From NCBI RefSeq assembly GCF_016406325.1, contig NZ_CP066370.1:434001-498000 (forward strand): a stretch of DNA of 64,000 bases, in the 5' to 3' direction. Under the pieces are notes generated by a model that saw only the letters and a program-made list of their open reading frames with translations, made no database searches and was not told where the DNA came from. Origin of the DNA: Shewanella putrefaciens. GTDB lineage: Bacteria; Pseudomonadota; Gammaproteobacteria; Enterobacterales; Shewanellaceae. Below are positions 55,193 through 63,249 of this stretch, piece after piece. How positions within the stretch are numbered: the first letter of the stretch is position 1; the number at the start of each line of letters is the position of its first letter. The translations under genes were made by a program, and so were the position numbers.

Positions 55193-56080
55193 ATGAGTAC
55201 ATCTTTACTTAACGCGCCAACGGGTTTGCAGGCACGAGTGATTAACTTGGTTGAGCAAAACTGGTTTGGTCATTTTATTTTGGCATTGATTTTAATCAAC
55301 GCGGTGCAGTTAGGTATGGAGACCTCAGCCAGCCTGATGGCGCAATACGGTACTTTGTTGATGAGTCTTGATAAGTTGCTACTGAGTGTATTTGTGGTGG
55401 AGTTATTGCTGCGGATTTATGCCTACAGGGGGAAATTTTTTAAAGACCCTTGGAGCGTGTTCGATTTTACCGTGATAGTGATAGCACTGATCCCTGCATC
55501 TGGGCCATTGGCTGTCCTGCGTTCGCTCAGGGTATTGCGGGTGCTGAGAGTGTTAACAATTGTGCCATCAATGAAACGGGTGGTGTCTGCGCTGTTGGGA
55601 TCACTTCCTGGATTGGCATCGATCGCCACGGTATTACTGTTGATTTATTATGTGTTTGCGGTGATTGCTACCAAAATTTTTGGCGATGCATTCCCTGAAT
55701 GGTTTGGCACTATTGCTGACTCATTTTATACCCTATTTCAAATAATGACGCTTGAAAGCTGGTCTATGGGAATTTCGCGGCCAGTGATGGAAGTGTACCC
55801 TTATGCTTGGGTATTTTTCGTACCATTTATTCTGGTAGCGACTTTCACAATGCTAAATTTGTTTATTGCGATTATCGTCAATACCATGCAAACCTTCAGC
55901 GACGAAGAGCATGCATTAGAGCGTGAACAAGACAAACAAATCTTAGAGCAGGAACAAAGACAAATGCACGAGGAGTTGAAAGCCATCAGACTCGAGCTAC
56001 AACAATTACAAACCTTGTTGCGCAATGCTGCTGGTGATTCTTCTAATGTGTCGACAAAGGGAGATATTGGTTCTGACTAA
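55193..56080 (+). CDS. Bacterial voltage-gated sodium channel (NaChBac/NavAb family)
   Basis: About 295 residues from ATG 55193 (AGGAG at 55183-55187). Six membrane segments. The voltage sensor S4 carries Arg at every third position in LRSLRVLRVLRVL, and the pore filter is TLESWSM (T186-M192), matching NavAb and NaChBac-type sodium filters. The cytoplasmic tail is a long Glu/Gln coiled coil (ALEREQDKQILEQEQRQMHE) that holds the tetramer. A homologue from Shewanella putrefaciens has been studied. It forms a sodium-selective pore in the inner membrane. Single gene with its own terminator at 56222-56258. Confidence 0.95.
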   Translation: MSTSLLNAPTGLQARVINLVEQNWFGHFILALILINAVQLGMETSASLMAQYGTLLMSLDKLLLSVFVVELLLRIYAYRGKFFKDPWSVFDFTVIVIALIPASGPLAVLRSLRVLRVLRVLTIVPSMKRVVSALLGSLPGLASIATVLLLIYYVFAVIATKIFGDAFPEWFGTIADSFYTLFQIMTLESWSMGISRPVMEVYPYAWVFFVPFILVATFTMLNLFIAIIVNTMQTFSDEEHALEREQDKQILEQEQRQMHEELKAIRLELQQLQTLLRNAAGDSSNVSTKGDIGSD

Positions 56081-56221
56081 AGCAGATTGAGGATCGTGAG
56101 CGGTTATCAAGTCTTATACTTAGATTCTGTCGTTTTTCGCTAAACCATCACAGATTGCGGATCACTTAATATTTTTATTGGGTTGTCTTCTGGTTGGTTT
56201 TGGGGGAGAATGCGCGCCGAA

Positions 56222-56258
56222 AAAATAACCGAGCTACTCAGTGGCTCGGTTATTTTTC
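56222..56258 (+). terminator. Rho-independent terminator after the sodium channel
   Basis: AAAAATAACCGAGC, a 9-base loop, GCTCGGTTATTTTT: a 14-bp stem flanked by A- and T-runs. Confidence 0.9.
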
Positions 56259-56315
56259 ATTTATGAATATGCGTTTAACACCAATTGAGGCCGGTAAACA
56301 TCCGGAAATGATATG

Positions 56316-56331
56316 AGGTTCGGCTGAACCT
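56316..56331 (+). other. Stem-loop before the small ORF and permease
   Basis: AGGTTC-GGCT-GAACCT is a perfect 6-bp stem, 20 bases before the 50-codon ORF, followed by ATTTTAC. A possible leader hairpin or weak terminator. Confidence 0.35.
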
Positions 56332-56351
56332 ATTTTACTGAGGACAAACCA

Positions 56352-56504
56352 ATGAGGTTGTTGTGTACCGAATTTTCGGTCGTTGCTGTAAATCAAGTAG
56401 TTGCGTTAGCTATTCAACCTAAGGTGTTGATGGTGACTCACAAGCAAAAACCAATTGCAGATGTATGGTTAAGTGTTCATCCCTATAGAATGGGGGTGTG
56501 CTGA
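56352..56504 (+). CDS. 50-residue ORF translationally coupled to the permease
   Basis: ATG at 56352 with GAGGA 8 bases before it. It reads 50 codons ([19 protein letters not shown]..., ending RMGVC) and its TGA overlaps the permease ATG by one base (TGATG). Such an overlap usually means the ORF is translated. I do not recognise a family. It is not hydrophobic enough for a membrane protein and could be a leader or a small protein that couples permease expression. It could also be chance. Confidence 0.4.
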   Translation: MRLLCTEFSVVAVNQVVALAIQPKVLMVTHKQKPIADVWLSVHPYRMGVC

Positions 56505-57835
56505 TGAGTCAACAAAATCCGGGTTTGAAGCAGACCCTCAACTTATGGCAAGTGGTGGTAATGGGGCTTGCCTATCTCACGCCGATGGCCGTTTTTGACA
56601 CCTTTGGTATTGTTTCCGAGATAACCTCAGGTCATGTTGCTACATCCTATCTTTTTGCGCTCGCTGGGATCTTATTTACCGCGTTCAGTTATGGCCACTT
56701 AGTGCGTAAATATCCTTATGCGGGTTCAGCCTACACTTATGCTCAAAAAACCTTTAGTCCGAACGTCGGTTTTATGGTGGGCTGGTCATCGCTGCTGGAT
56801 TATATGTTTATGCCGATGATCAATATGTTACTGGCAAAAATCTATTTAACTGCCATGTTCCCCAATGTTGAACCTTGGATCTTTATTTTCGCTCTTGTGA
56901 TCATAATGACCTTACTTAATCTTAAGGGGATAGATCTGGTCGCTAACTTTAATGGGGTGATAGTGTTTGCACAGCTGGCCATTATTGTGGTGTTTATTGG
57001 TCTAATGGGCTATAGCATTTCCCTCGGTGAAGGCGAGGGTGTGATTGCGAGCGTACGACCATTTTATGCAGATAATATGGCGATGGCGCCATTATTCACG
57101 GGGGCGACGATTCTGTGTTTCTCCTTCCTCGGCTTTGATGGATTAAGTTCGCTGACCGAAGAAACTAAGGATGCTCAACGTGTTATTCCTCGCGCGATTG
57201 TGTTGACAGCCTTGATCGGTGGCGTGATTTTTGTTGGTGTATCCTATTTCTTGCAGCTTTATTTCCCCGATATCTCACGCTTTCAACAGCTTGATGCGGT
57301 ATTGCCTGAAATTGCACTCTACGTTGGCGGTAATCTATTCCAGTCCATCGTATTAGTGGCAACCACTGTTGCGGTATTAGCCTCGGGTATGGCAGCCCAT
57401 GCAGGCGTTGCACGGATTTTATATGTGATGGGGCGGGATAATATGCTGCCACGTAAAGGGTTTGCTTATATCCACCCTAAGTGGCGCACCCCAGCATTTA
57501 ATGTTCTGTTGGTGGGCGCGCTTGCGCTATCTGCCGTCTCATTTGACTTAGAAATGGCGCTAGCCTTAGTTAATTTTGGTGCTTTAGTCGCTTTTACCTT
57601 CGTGAATTTATCTGTCATTGTGCAGTTTTATGTGAGGGAGCAGCGTAATCAATCACTTAGAGAATACTTGCAATACTTAGTCTTGCCATTGTGTGGCGCG
57701 GGTACTATTGGTGTACTTTGGGTGAACTTAGAACCACAATCATTAGAGCTGGGGCTCATTTGGGCGGCAGTGGGAGCGATGTATTTGGCTTTACGGAGTT
57801 TCCGTTTACGCCGTGCAGTAGAGCTACAAAATTAG
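56504..57835 (+). CDS. APC-family amino acid permease
   Basis: 443 residues from ATG 56504 (GGGGG at 56492-56496); a GTG at 56498 is possible. About twelve membrane segments. APC signatures include GYAGS-like [14 protein letters not shown], the second-segment [15 protein letters not shown] and the loop [25 protein letters not shown], which resembles the PuuP/YcjJ group of putrescine/amino-acid importers. The substrate is unknown. No downstream gene on this strand; the next genes are on the other strand. Confidence 0.9.
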   Translation: MSQQNPGLKQTLNLWQVVVMGLAYLTPMAVFDTFGIVSEITSGHVATSYLFALAGILFTAFSYGHLVRKYPYAGSAYTYAQKTFSPNVGFMVGWSSLLDYMFMPMINMLLAKIYLTAMFPNVEPWIFIFALVIIMTLLNLKGIDLVANFNGVIVFAQLAIIVVFIGLMGYSISLGEGEGVIASVRPFYADNMAMAPLFTGATILCFSFLGFDGLSSLTEETKDAQRVIPRAIVLTALIGGVIFVGVSYFLQLYFPDISRFQQLDAVLPEIALYVGGNLFQSIVLVATTVAVLASGMAAHAGVARILYVMGRDNMLPRKGFAYIHPKWRTPAFNVLLVGALALSAVSFDLEMALALVNFGALVAFTFVNLSVIVQFYVREQRNQSLREYLQYLVLPLCGAGTIGVLWVNLEPQSLELGLIWAAVGAMYLALRSFRLRRAVELQN

Positions 57836-57927
57836 TTGAGTTCAATACATGGCAATTCACCTAAGTTAGACGATAAAAACCCTTTACCAGATAGTACTCC
57901 GCATACTGGTAAAGGGAGTCACGTGTT

Positions 57928-57999
57928 CTAAAAGAACAGCGCGATTAAGATAATGATCGGAATTGGGATCCCGATAAACCAAAGTAATACTGAACGCAT
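57928..57999 (-). CDS. 23-residue hydrophobic peptide
   Basis: A near-ideal ribosome-binding site (AAAGGAGG, five bases before ATG on the minus strand) precedes 23 codons reading MRSVLLWFIGIPIPIIILIA then LFF, ending in TAG. It is one membrane span with a GIPIP kink and a single positive charge at the N-terminus. Too short for usual ORF calls. I have a vague memory of similar tiny peptides beside PhnA-like membrane proteins in other proteobacteria, but cannot confirm it. It lies 36 bp after the membrane protein on the same strand. Confidence 0.65.
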   Translation of the reverse strand: MRSVLLWFIGIPIPIIILIALFF

Positions 58000-58035
58000 A
58001 ACAACCTCCTTTAAATTGAATAAACAGTGTGCGAA

Positions 58036-59106
58036 TTAAGCATCGCGTTGACGGCCACCGAAAATAGCCATCACACTTGCGACGAATGCGCCCAACAATA
58101 GTGCTACCGCCATCCAAAGTGCAGCATAGGCCGATGCTTTACGTGCTTCATCTGCGGCTTGGCGAGCCGTAGTTTCCGCATTTTTCAGCGTGGTTTGCAC
58201 TTTCTCAAACCCTTGTGACACTCGCTGCTCTGCCTCCTGCTGAGTCAGATCGGTGCGTTGTGTAATGAGTTGACCTATATAGCGTTCGTCCTCTGGTGAC
58301 AACGTACCTGTTTGCAGTGCCTGTGCGAGTATCCGTGAGACTTCACGGACTGGAATTGGCAAGACTTCAGGGGCTTGCTCGTTTGCCAATGCGTTTACTT
58401 GGGGGGCTGTAGCTTCAGTTTGGACTTCTGGCATTTGTTCATTGACCTGAGGTGTCATTCTTTCTGCTGGGATTTCTTGGGCCGGTTTGTTTACCTGCGG
58501 TGTTGTTCTTTTACGGGAGCCGTTAGAGTTATCACGGAACAGTGAATCAACAAAATAGCCGATGGGATGGTTGCCATTGCCAGCTTCACCTGTGGCTAGC
58601 GTTGCCGCCGAACCCACTGCAGTTCCTGCGGCACTTGCGGCTTTACCGACAACGTCAGCACTAGCACGGACGCCACTGCCAATGCTACCCACGACCGACG
58701 TCAGTACCACAACGGTTAGCAGTGATGCGACAGCCCATGTCAGAAAACCGTGAGCGGTATCGCGAAAGTACACTTCATCCGTATGTACATCTGTCCATTT
58801 GGTGCGCAGTCGTCCGGCTAGATAACCGCCCATGCCTGATGCAGCGAGTTGAGTGAAACTCAGCCATGCGATTGCTGCAACACCAAAGGTTGCTGCACTG
58901 ATGCCCTCCATGCTCCACGGCGATATAGCAGAGAAACCCAGCCCAGTGCCTAAGAGCATTAATAACAGTGACAGCGCTGCGGCACCTGCCGCTCCTGCAA
59001 AGATGGCTGCCCATGAGACGGCGCTAGATCCGTATGGGGTGTTAATGCTGTTTGCTGGTATGCGGCGATCTTTCATCGTTTCCATACCGAGGTTAACTTC
59101 TGACAT
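58036..59106 (-). CDS. Multi-span membrane protein with repeated PQVN linker
   Basis: About 356 residues from MSEVNLGMET (ATG 59106); GGAGAGACAC precedes it, and the longer frame to 59166 has no such support. Three hydrophobic segments lie in the N-half (FAGAAGAAALSLLLMLLGTG; TFGVAAIAWLSFTQLAASG; FLTWAVASLLTVVVLTSVVG). A linker with three PQVN motifs follows, then a helical Gln/Ala-rich part (QRVSQGFEKVQTTLKNAETT), and a C-terminal membrane segment ending FGGRQRDA. It resembles proteins sometimes labelled PhnA-like, with no known function. Part of the catalase cluster. Confidence 0.6.
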   Translation of the reverse strand: MSEVNLGMETMKDRRIPANSINTPYGSSAVSWAAIFAGAAGAAALSLLLMLLGTGLGFSAISPWSMEGISAATFGVAAIAWLSFTQLAASGMGGYLAGRLRTKWTDVHTDEVYFRDTAHGFLTWAVASLLTVVVLTSVVGSIGSGVRASADVVGKAASAAGTAVGSAATLATGEAGNGNHPIGYFVDSLFRDNSNGSRKRTTPQVNKPAQEIPAERMTPQVNEQMPEVQTEATAPQVNALANEQAPEVLPIPVREVSRILAQALQTGTLSPEDERYIGQLITQRTDLTQQEAEQRVSQGFEKVQTTLKNAETTARQAADEARKASAYAALWMAVALLLGAFVASVMAIFGGRQRDA

Positions 59107-59256
59107 GTGTCTCTCCATTTTGTATTTATAAAAATAAGGTAGTAAGGTTATCCACAGTGTTGGCATTGTTGTTGGAACTGAAAAACAGTGCGGTTATAAC
59201 TGCACAGACTTCCTTGTTGGCGTCACTCCACTATTTGATGCCGCCATACATATCTA

Positions 59257-59877
59257 TTAGCTTTTAGACTTCAACATGTCATCGCGTAGGTTTATTGCCC
59301 GCGCGGCGCCAATGGCGGTTTCCACTTTTTTAATTTCCTCAGGCGGCGGTAGGACGGCGGGTAAACCCAGTGATTCGATCCATAGTTCGCGTAGGAATCC
59401 CTTGGTGTGATAGAGATGATGGTGCTCATCCTGCGCCACCAATTCAAACGCAGTCCTTAGTGCATCGGTTTCCTCACCTTCACCGTGTTCTGCCAGATGT
59501 CCAATCAGCTCCCAGTTCTGATGATCTTTTGTTTCTGCCAGAACCACGCACTCGCCAGCGACCAGTTGCGCTGCGGCAGTAGTGCCTCGTGTCTTTGCTA
59601 TTTGCATCGCTTTGACCAGTGAATTCCCTATATGAGCCACGACTTCACGACCAGGTGTCTTAGTGTCAGGATCCAACCCTAGCTCACCAAAAACATCCAT
59701 AAGTACCTGCTCGTGGATGCGGGTTTGCTCAAGGTATTCTTGCCATTCAGTTTTTAAATCTTTGTTTAGCGCGCATGACAGGGCCGTTTCGTAGATTTTT
59801 ATGCCACCGCGCTCTGTCTCGATAGCCTGATACAGCAACTCGTGTAGCTGTTTTTTGATATAAGGTTTCTTGTTCAT
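59257..59877 (-). CDS. Ferritin-like four-helix protein
   Basis: 206 residues, all helical. ETERGGIKIYETAL carries the first Glu-x(n) half, EWQEYLEQTRIHEQVL the ExxH, GECVVLAETKDHQNWELI a second Glu, and ELVAQDEHHHLYHTKGFL an ExxH-type motif. Spacing fits a diiron ferritin-like/rubrerythrin-type bundle, though the ligands are not proven. AAAGGAT before the ATG. Located between a catalase and a membrane protein, so a role in iron or peroxide handling is likely. DUF892 (YciF-like) is another possible family. Confidence 0.75.
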   Translation of the reverse strand: MNKKPYIKKQLHELLYQAIETERGGIKIYETALSCALNKDLKTEWQEYLEQTRIHEQVLMDVFGELGLDPDTKTPGREVVAHIGNSLVKAMQIAKTRGTTAAAQLVAGECVVLAETKDHQNWELIGHLAEHGEGEETDALRTAFELVAQDEHHHLYHTKGFLRELWIESLGLPAVLPPPEEIKKVETAIGAARAINLRDDMLKSKS

Positions 59878-59956
59878 AGCGTTATCCTTTTAGTGGCATT
59901 TTTTAAGCAGTGGTTGGTCGTGAGCGATAATCGGACTGCTTCATGTGGTTATAGCG

Positions 59957-62341
59957 TTATTGGATTATTGAATAGCGAGAAGGGTGGCGATGAGATGCGA
60001 CCGCATCAATAAATACCGGCACAATTTCAGCCATATTGCTGCTGTCTACTAGCAGGATCCCCCTGTCTTCTTCCATGCGGAATCCAATGTTAGCCAAATC
60101 CAGCAGTTCCCGTCCGTCACCTAAAGCGAGGATTGTTTTGCCGTGTAGGTACAACTCTTTTATAAATGGGATTGTGTGGCTATAGCCTGCGAGAGCTTGA
60201 ACCGCCTCGTTTCCATCGGGTAGGACCATGGCATCAAACAGCACAGCCGGAGAATTCTCCATCGATTTATCCGCTTCTATTTTCTCGCCTGAGGCACCCA
60301 CAAAACTTCCTATTCGTGGCCCTACAAAATGAACGACAGCCCCCGCTTCCACTAAGGCCGAATGAAGGCTGACCAAGGATGCATGGTGAACTCCATCCTC
60401 GATTAACACGGCAATCTGACGTGTACGGATACCGCATTCGCCCGGTAATGCCATCAGCGACAAGGCGGTAGAGACTGTTACCTCAGGTGACTGCGGCTCC
60501 GCGATGGCCTTGGGCATTGCATCTGGAACAACCATGCCTAGGCCTGCTGCAACTTCAGCGGCAAGTTCAGGGGAGACATTCACCAACGAGGACAGCATCC
60601 GATTGCGTATGGCAGGGACTGCAACTTTGCTGAGCTCGAAGCGAAATGCATCGACAATATGGGCTTTTTCGACAGCCGTTTGACTGTTGAAAAACAAAGT
60701 GGCTTGTAGATAGTGCTCGGCAAATTTTTCCGGCTTACCCCTGATTTTGTCTTCGCTAATTCTTTCTGGAAACGATACAAATCCGCTGCTTCCAGCTTGA
60801 AATGGACAACCACCCGCCAGTGAATTTGGCTCGTAGGCAACACGGCCGCGATGGATCGCCTGACGATGAATGCCGTCGCGTTGGTTATTTTGAACCGGGG
60901 CTAGTGGTGCATTGATCGGGATTTCGTGAAAATTAGCGCCACCTAAGCGGGTAATTTGCGTGTCCACATAGGAGTGGATACGACCCGCCAGCAGTGGGTC
61001 ATTAGAGAAGTCTATGCCCGGAATAACATGTGCGGTGCAGAACGCAACTTGTTCGGTTTCGGCAAAGAAGTTATCAGGATTGCGATTGAGCACCATACGC
61101 CCAACAGGCAGTACTGGCACCAGTTCCTCAGGGAGCAGCTTAGTTGAATCGAGTACATCGAAACTGAAACCATCGGCCTGTTCCTCGCTAAAAATTTGCA
61201 GCCCGAGCTCCCATTCCGGAAACTCGCCCGACTCTATGGCTTCCCATAAATCCCGTCGGTGGAAATCAGGATCGGCGCCCGATATTTTCACCGCCTCATC
61301 CCACAGCAATGAATGCGTGCCTTGCAGCGGCTTCCAGTGGAATTTACAAAATACGGATTGCCCCTCTTCGTTCACTAAACGAAAGGTATGCACGCCAAAG
61401 CCTTGCATCATGCGATAACTGCGCGGTATAGCGCGGTCCGACATCACCCACATCAGCATATGGGTGGATTCTGGCATCAGTGAAACAAAGTCCCAAAACG
61501 TATCATGGGCCGATGCCGCCTGAGGCATGCCGTGGTGTGGCTCAGGTTTAACTGCGTGTACTAGATCGGGAAACTTCATCGCATCCTGAATAAAGAATAC
61601 TGGCATGTTATTTCCAACCAGATCCCAGTTACCCTCGTCGGTATAGAACTTCACCGCAAAGCCACGCACATCACGCGCCGTGTCTTTTGAGCCACGCTCG
61701 CCAGCTACCGTAGAAAAACGTACGAACACAGGGGTGATTTTGCCTTGCTCCGCAAAAGGTGCTGCGCGAGTGTATTTGCCCAGTGCGTCATAGGCTTTGA
61801 AGTAGCCATGAGCTCCTGAACCGCGAGCATGAACTATCCGTTCAGGGATTCGTTCGTGATCAAAATGGGTAATTTTTTCCCGCAGGATGAAATCTTCAAG
61901 CAAGGATGGTCCGCGTAATCCAGCTTTCAGGCTATTTTGATTATCGCCAATCCTAACCCCTTGATTGGTGGTCAAAGGCTGAGCGCTTGCATCGACTCGA
62001 ACCCGATTGAGCGAGTCGACCATAGGGTTAATCCCAGGTCGCACAGCGCTACCGGTTTTAGCCGTTTCGATATCCTCAGTTGCCGTGCTTGCCGTTAATG
62101 CAATAGAGGGCAACTCCACAGTCACTCCAGGTACAGGTGCCATAGCGTTATCATGACCATAGTCGAATGCCTTATTAATGTTGTAGGGCATAGCTGCGAC
62201 CAAGGTATCGCTATCGCGAGCTTGCTTTGCAACTATGTCATTCGTTTTAAGCACAGACTCCTGACCCTCTGTTGCGGCGACGGATGAGTCATCTTTGCTT
62301 TGCACTCGTGATGACGGGTCTGGTTTTTTGTTCATAGCCAT
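59957..62341 (-). CDS. katE: Large-subunit (clade 2) catalase, HPII/KatE type
   Basis: 794 residues from ATG 62341 (GGAG ~7 bases before); the frame to 62476 lacks such support. Distal His171 in [15 protein letters not shown], Asn244 in [12 protein letters not shown], and heme-ligand Tyr in RIHSYVDTQ (near residue 457). The C-terminal ~150 residues are the flavodoxin/DJ-1-like domain of HPII ([20 protein letters not shown]). The N-terminal arm is about 40 residues longer than in E. coli HPII. It breaks down hydrogen peroxide in the cytoplasm; tetramer expected. Confidence 0.97.
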   Translation of the reverse strand: MAMNKKPDPSSRVQSKDDSSVAATEGQESVLKTNDIVAKQARDSDTLVAAMPYNINKAFDYGHDNAMAPVPGVTVELPSIALTASTATEDIETAKTGSAVRPGINPMVDSLNRVRVDASAQPLTTNQGVRIGDNQNSLKAGLRGPSLLEDFILREKITHFDHERIPERIVHARGSGAHGYFKAYDALGKYTRAAPFAEQGKITPVFVRFSTVAGERGSKDTARDVRGFAVKFYTDEGNWDLVGNNMPVFFIQDAMKFPDLVHAVKPEPHHGMPQAASAHDTFWDFVSLMPESTHMLMWVMSDRAIPRSYRMMQGFGVHTFRLVNEEGQSVFCKFHWKPLQGTHSLLWDEAVKISGADPDFHRRDLWEAIESGEFPEWELGLQIFSEEQADGFSFDVLDSTKLLPEELVPVLPVGRMVLNRNPDNFFAETEQVAFCTAHVIPGIDFSNDPLLAGRIHSYVDTQITRLGGANFHEIPINAPLAPVQNNQRDGIHRQAIHRGRVAYEPNSLAGGCPFQAGSSGFVSFPERISEDKIRGKPEKFAEHYLQATLFFNSQTAVEKAHIVDAFRFELSKVAVPAIRNRMLSSLVNVSPELAAEVAAGLGMVVPDAMPKAIAEPQSPEVTVSTALSLMALPGECGIRTRQIAVLIEDGVHHASLVSLHSALVEAGAVVHFVGPRIGSFVGASGEKIEADKSMENSPAVLFDAMVLPDGNEAVQALAGYSHTIPFIKELYLHGKTILALGDGRELLDLANIGFRMEEDRGILLVDSSNMAEIVPVFIDAVASHRHPSRYSIIQ

Positions 62342-62633
62342 AATTGTTCTCCGGTGAGGTGGGGAATGTTGACAATAGAGATACCGCTCAAACCGCCAAC
62401 CTTTATCGATTCTTATTGAGTTGATGGGCTGTGTCTGTTCGATAGCGAACCATCCACTAGACTGTATCTGCATCACCGTATGCCGTTTTTTTGTTCAGTT
62501 CGACAACGCACCGACGCTGTGATTTGTATCCTTCAGACTGGTTGTGGAACGCCTGTTTTGTCGCAGCTAAAGGTCGATAAGCAGAGCTTGACTAGGATTT
62601 TTAGATTCACTTTTAAACTCTGTAAAAAGGCCT

Positions 62634-63101
62634 ATGAACCTAATACCTGATCTTGAATTGAGTGTTGCCGCACTGCATGTACGCGATTTATTGTTTGCCT
62701 TTATTCTGGCCCTGCCGATCGGTTGGGACCGTGAAAAGCGTGAACGTACGGCGGGCTTACGCACCTTTCCGCTGGTCGCGGTTGCCGCATGCGGATATAT
62801 GCTGGTTGGTATTGAGGTACTGAGTTCAACGGATGCAGAAGCCCGTGTGATGCAAGGTATCATCACAGGGATAGGGTTTATTGGTGGCGGTGCCATTCTT
62901 AAAAATGCGGTGAAAGGTGAAGGTGTTGTTTCAGGTACAGCAACAGCAGCAAGCCTGTGGTTAACGGGAGCTATCGGAATATCGGTCGCCACTGGCCGCC
63001 TCGAAATTGCGCTGGTGCTCAGTGCCATGACGTTCTTTACCTTGAGGCTGATGAGTCCAGCTAAAGCGAGCGTGGGAGATCAAGAGGATAAACAAGAGTA
63101 G
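62634..63101 (+). CDS. MgtC/SapB-family membrane protein
   Basis: 155 residues, four to five membrane segments. The family core is visible in FILALPIGWDREKRERTAGLRTFPLVAVAACGYML and GIGFIGGGAILK, then GLRT-type ATAASLWLTGAIG. MgtC proteins help survival at low magnesium and inhibit F-ATPase in Salmonella; most members lack that evidence. It lacks the C-terminal ACT-like domain of true MgtC. Divergent from the catalase with 292 bp between their starts. Confidence 0.9.
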   Translation: MNLIPDLELSVAALHVRDLLFAFILALPIGWDREKRERTAGLRTFPLVAVAACGYMLVGIEVLSSTDAEARVMQGIITGIGFIGGGAILKNAVKGEGVVSGTATAASLWLTGAIGISVATGRLEIALVLSAMTFFTLRLMSPAKASVGDQEDKQE

Positions 63102-63199
63102 CAGAGAGTTTACAGAAGGCATTGGAAAGCAAGAGGAAAAGCCAGAGGATACACCTCTTGCGTGTTTTTTCTTAGCCCCAATGATAGGTCATCTGGATC

Positions 63200-63226
63200 T
63201 AAAAAAAGACCCGCATTGGCGGGTCT
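63200..63226 (-). terminator. Rho-independent terminator of the minus-strand surface protein
   Basis: On the minus strand AGACCCGC, loop, GCGGGTCT is followed by a run of T (A-run at 63201-63207 on the plus strand). It is 24 bases past the end of the gene at 63250. Confidence 0.88.
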
Positions 63227-63249
63227 GTGTTTTACGGATACATTACCGA

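Noticed and set aside
61014..61418. 134-codon plus-strand ORF inside the catalase gene
   Set aside because: It lies opposite katE, whose protein is strongly supported over the same bases.
57928..63101. Prophage or transposon explanation for the catalase cluster
   Set aside because: No integrase, transposase, terminal repeats or tRNA end is visible at either border in this window.
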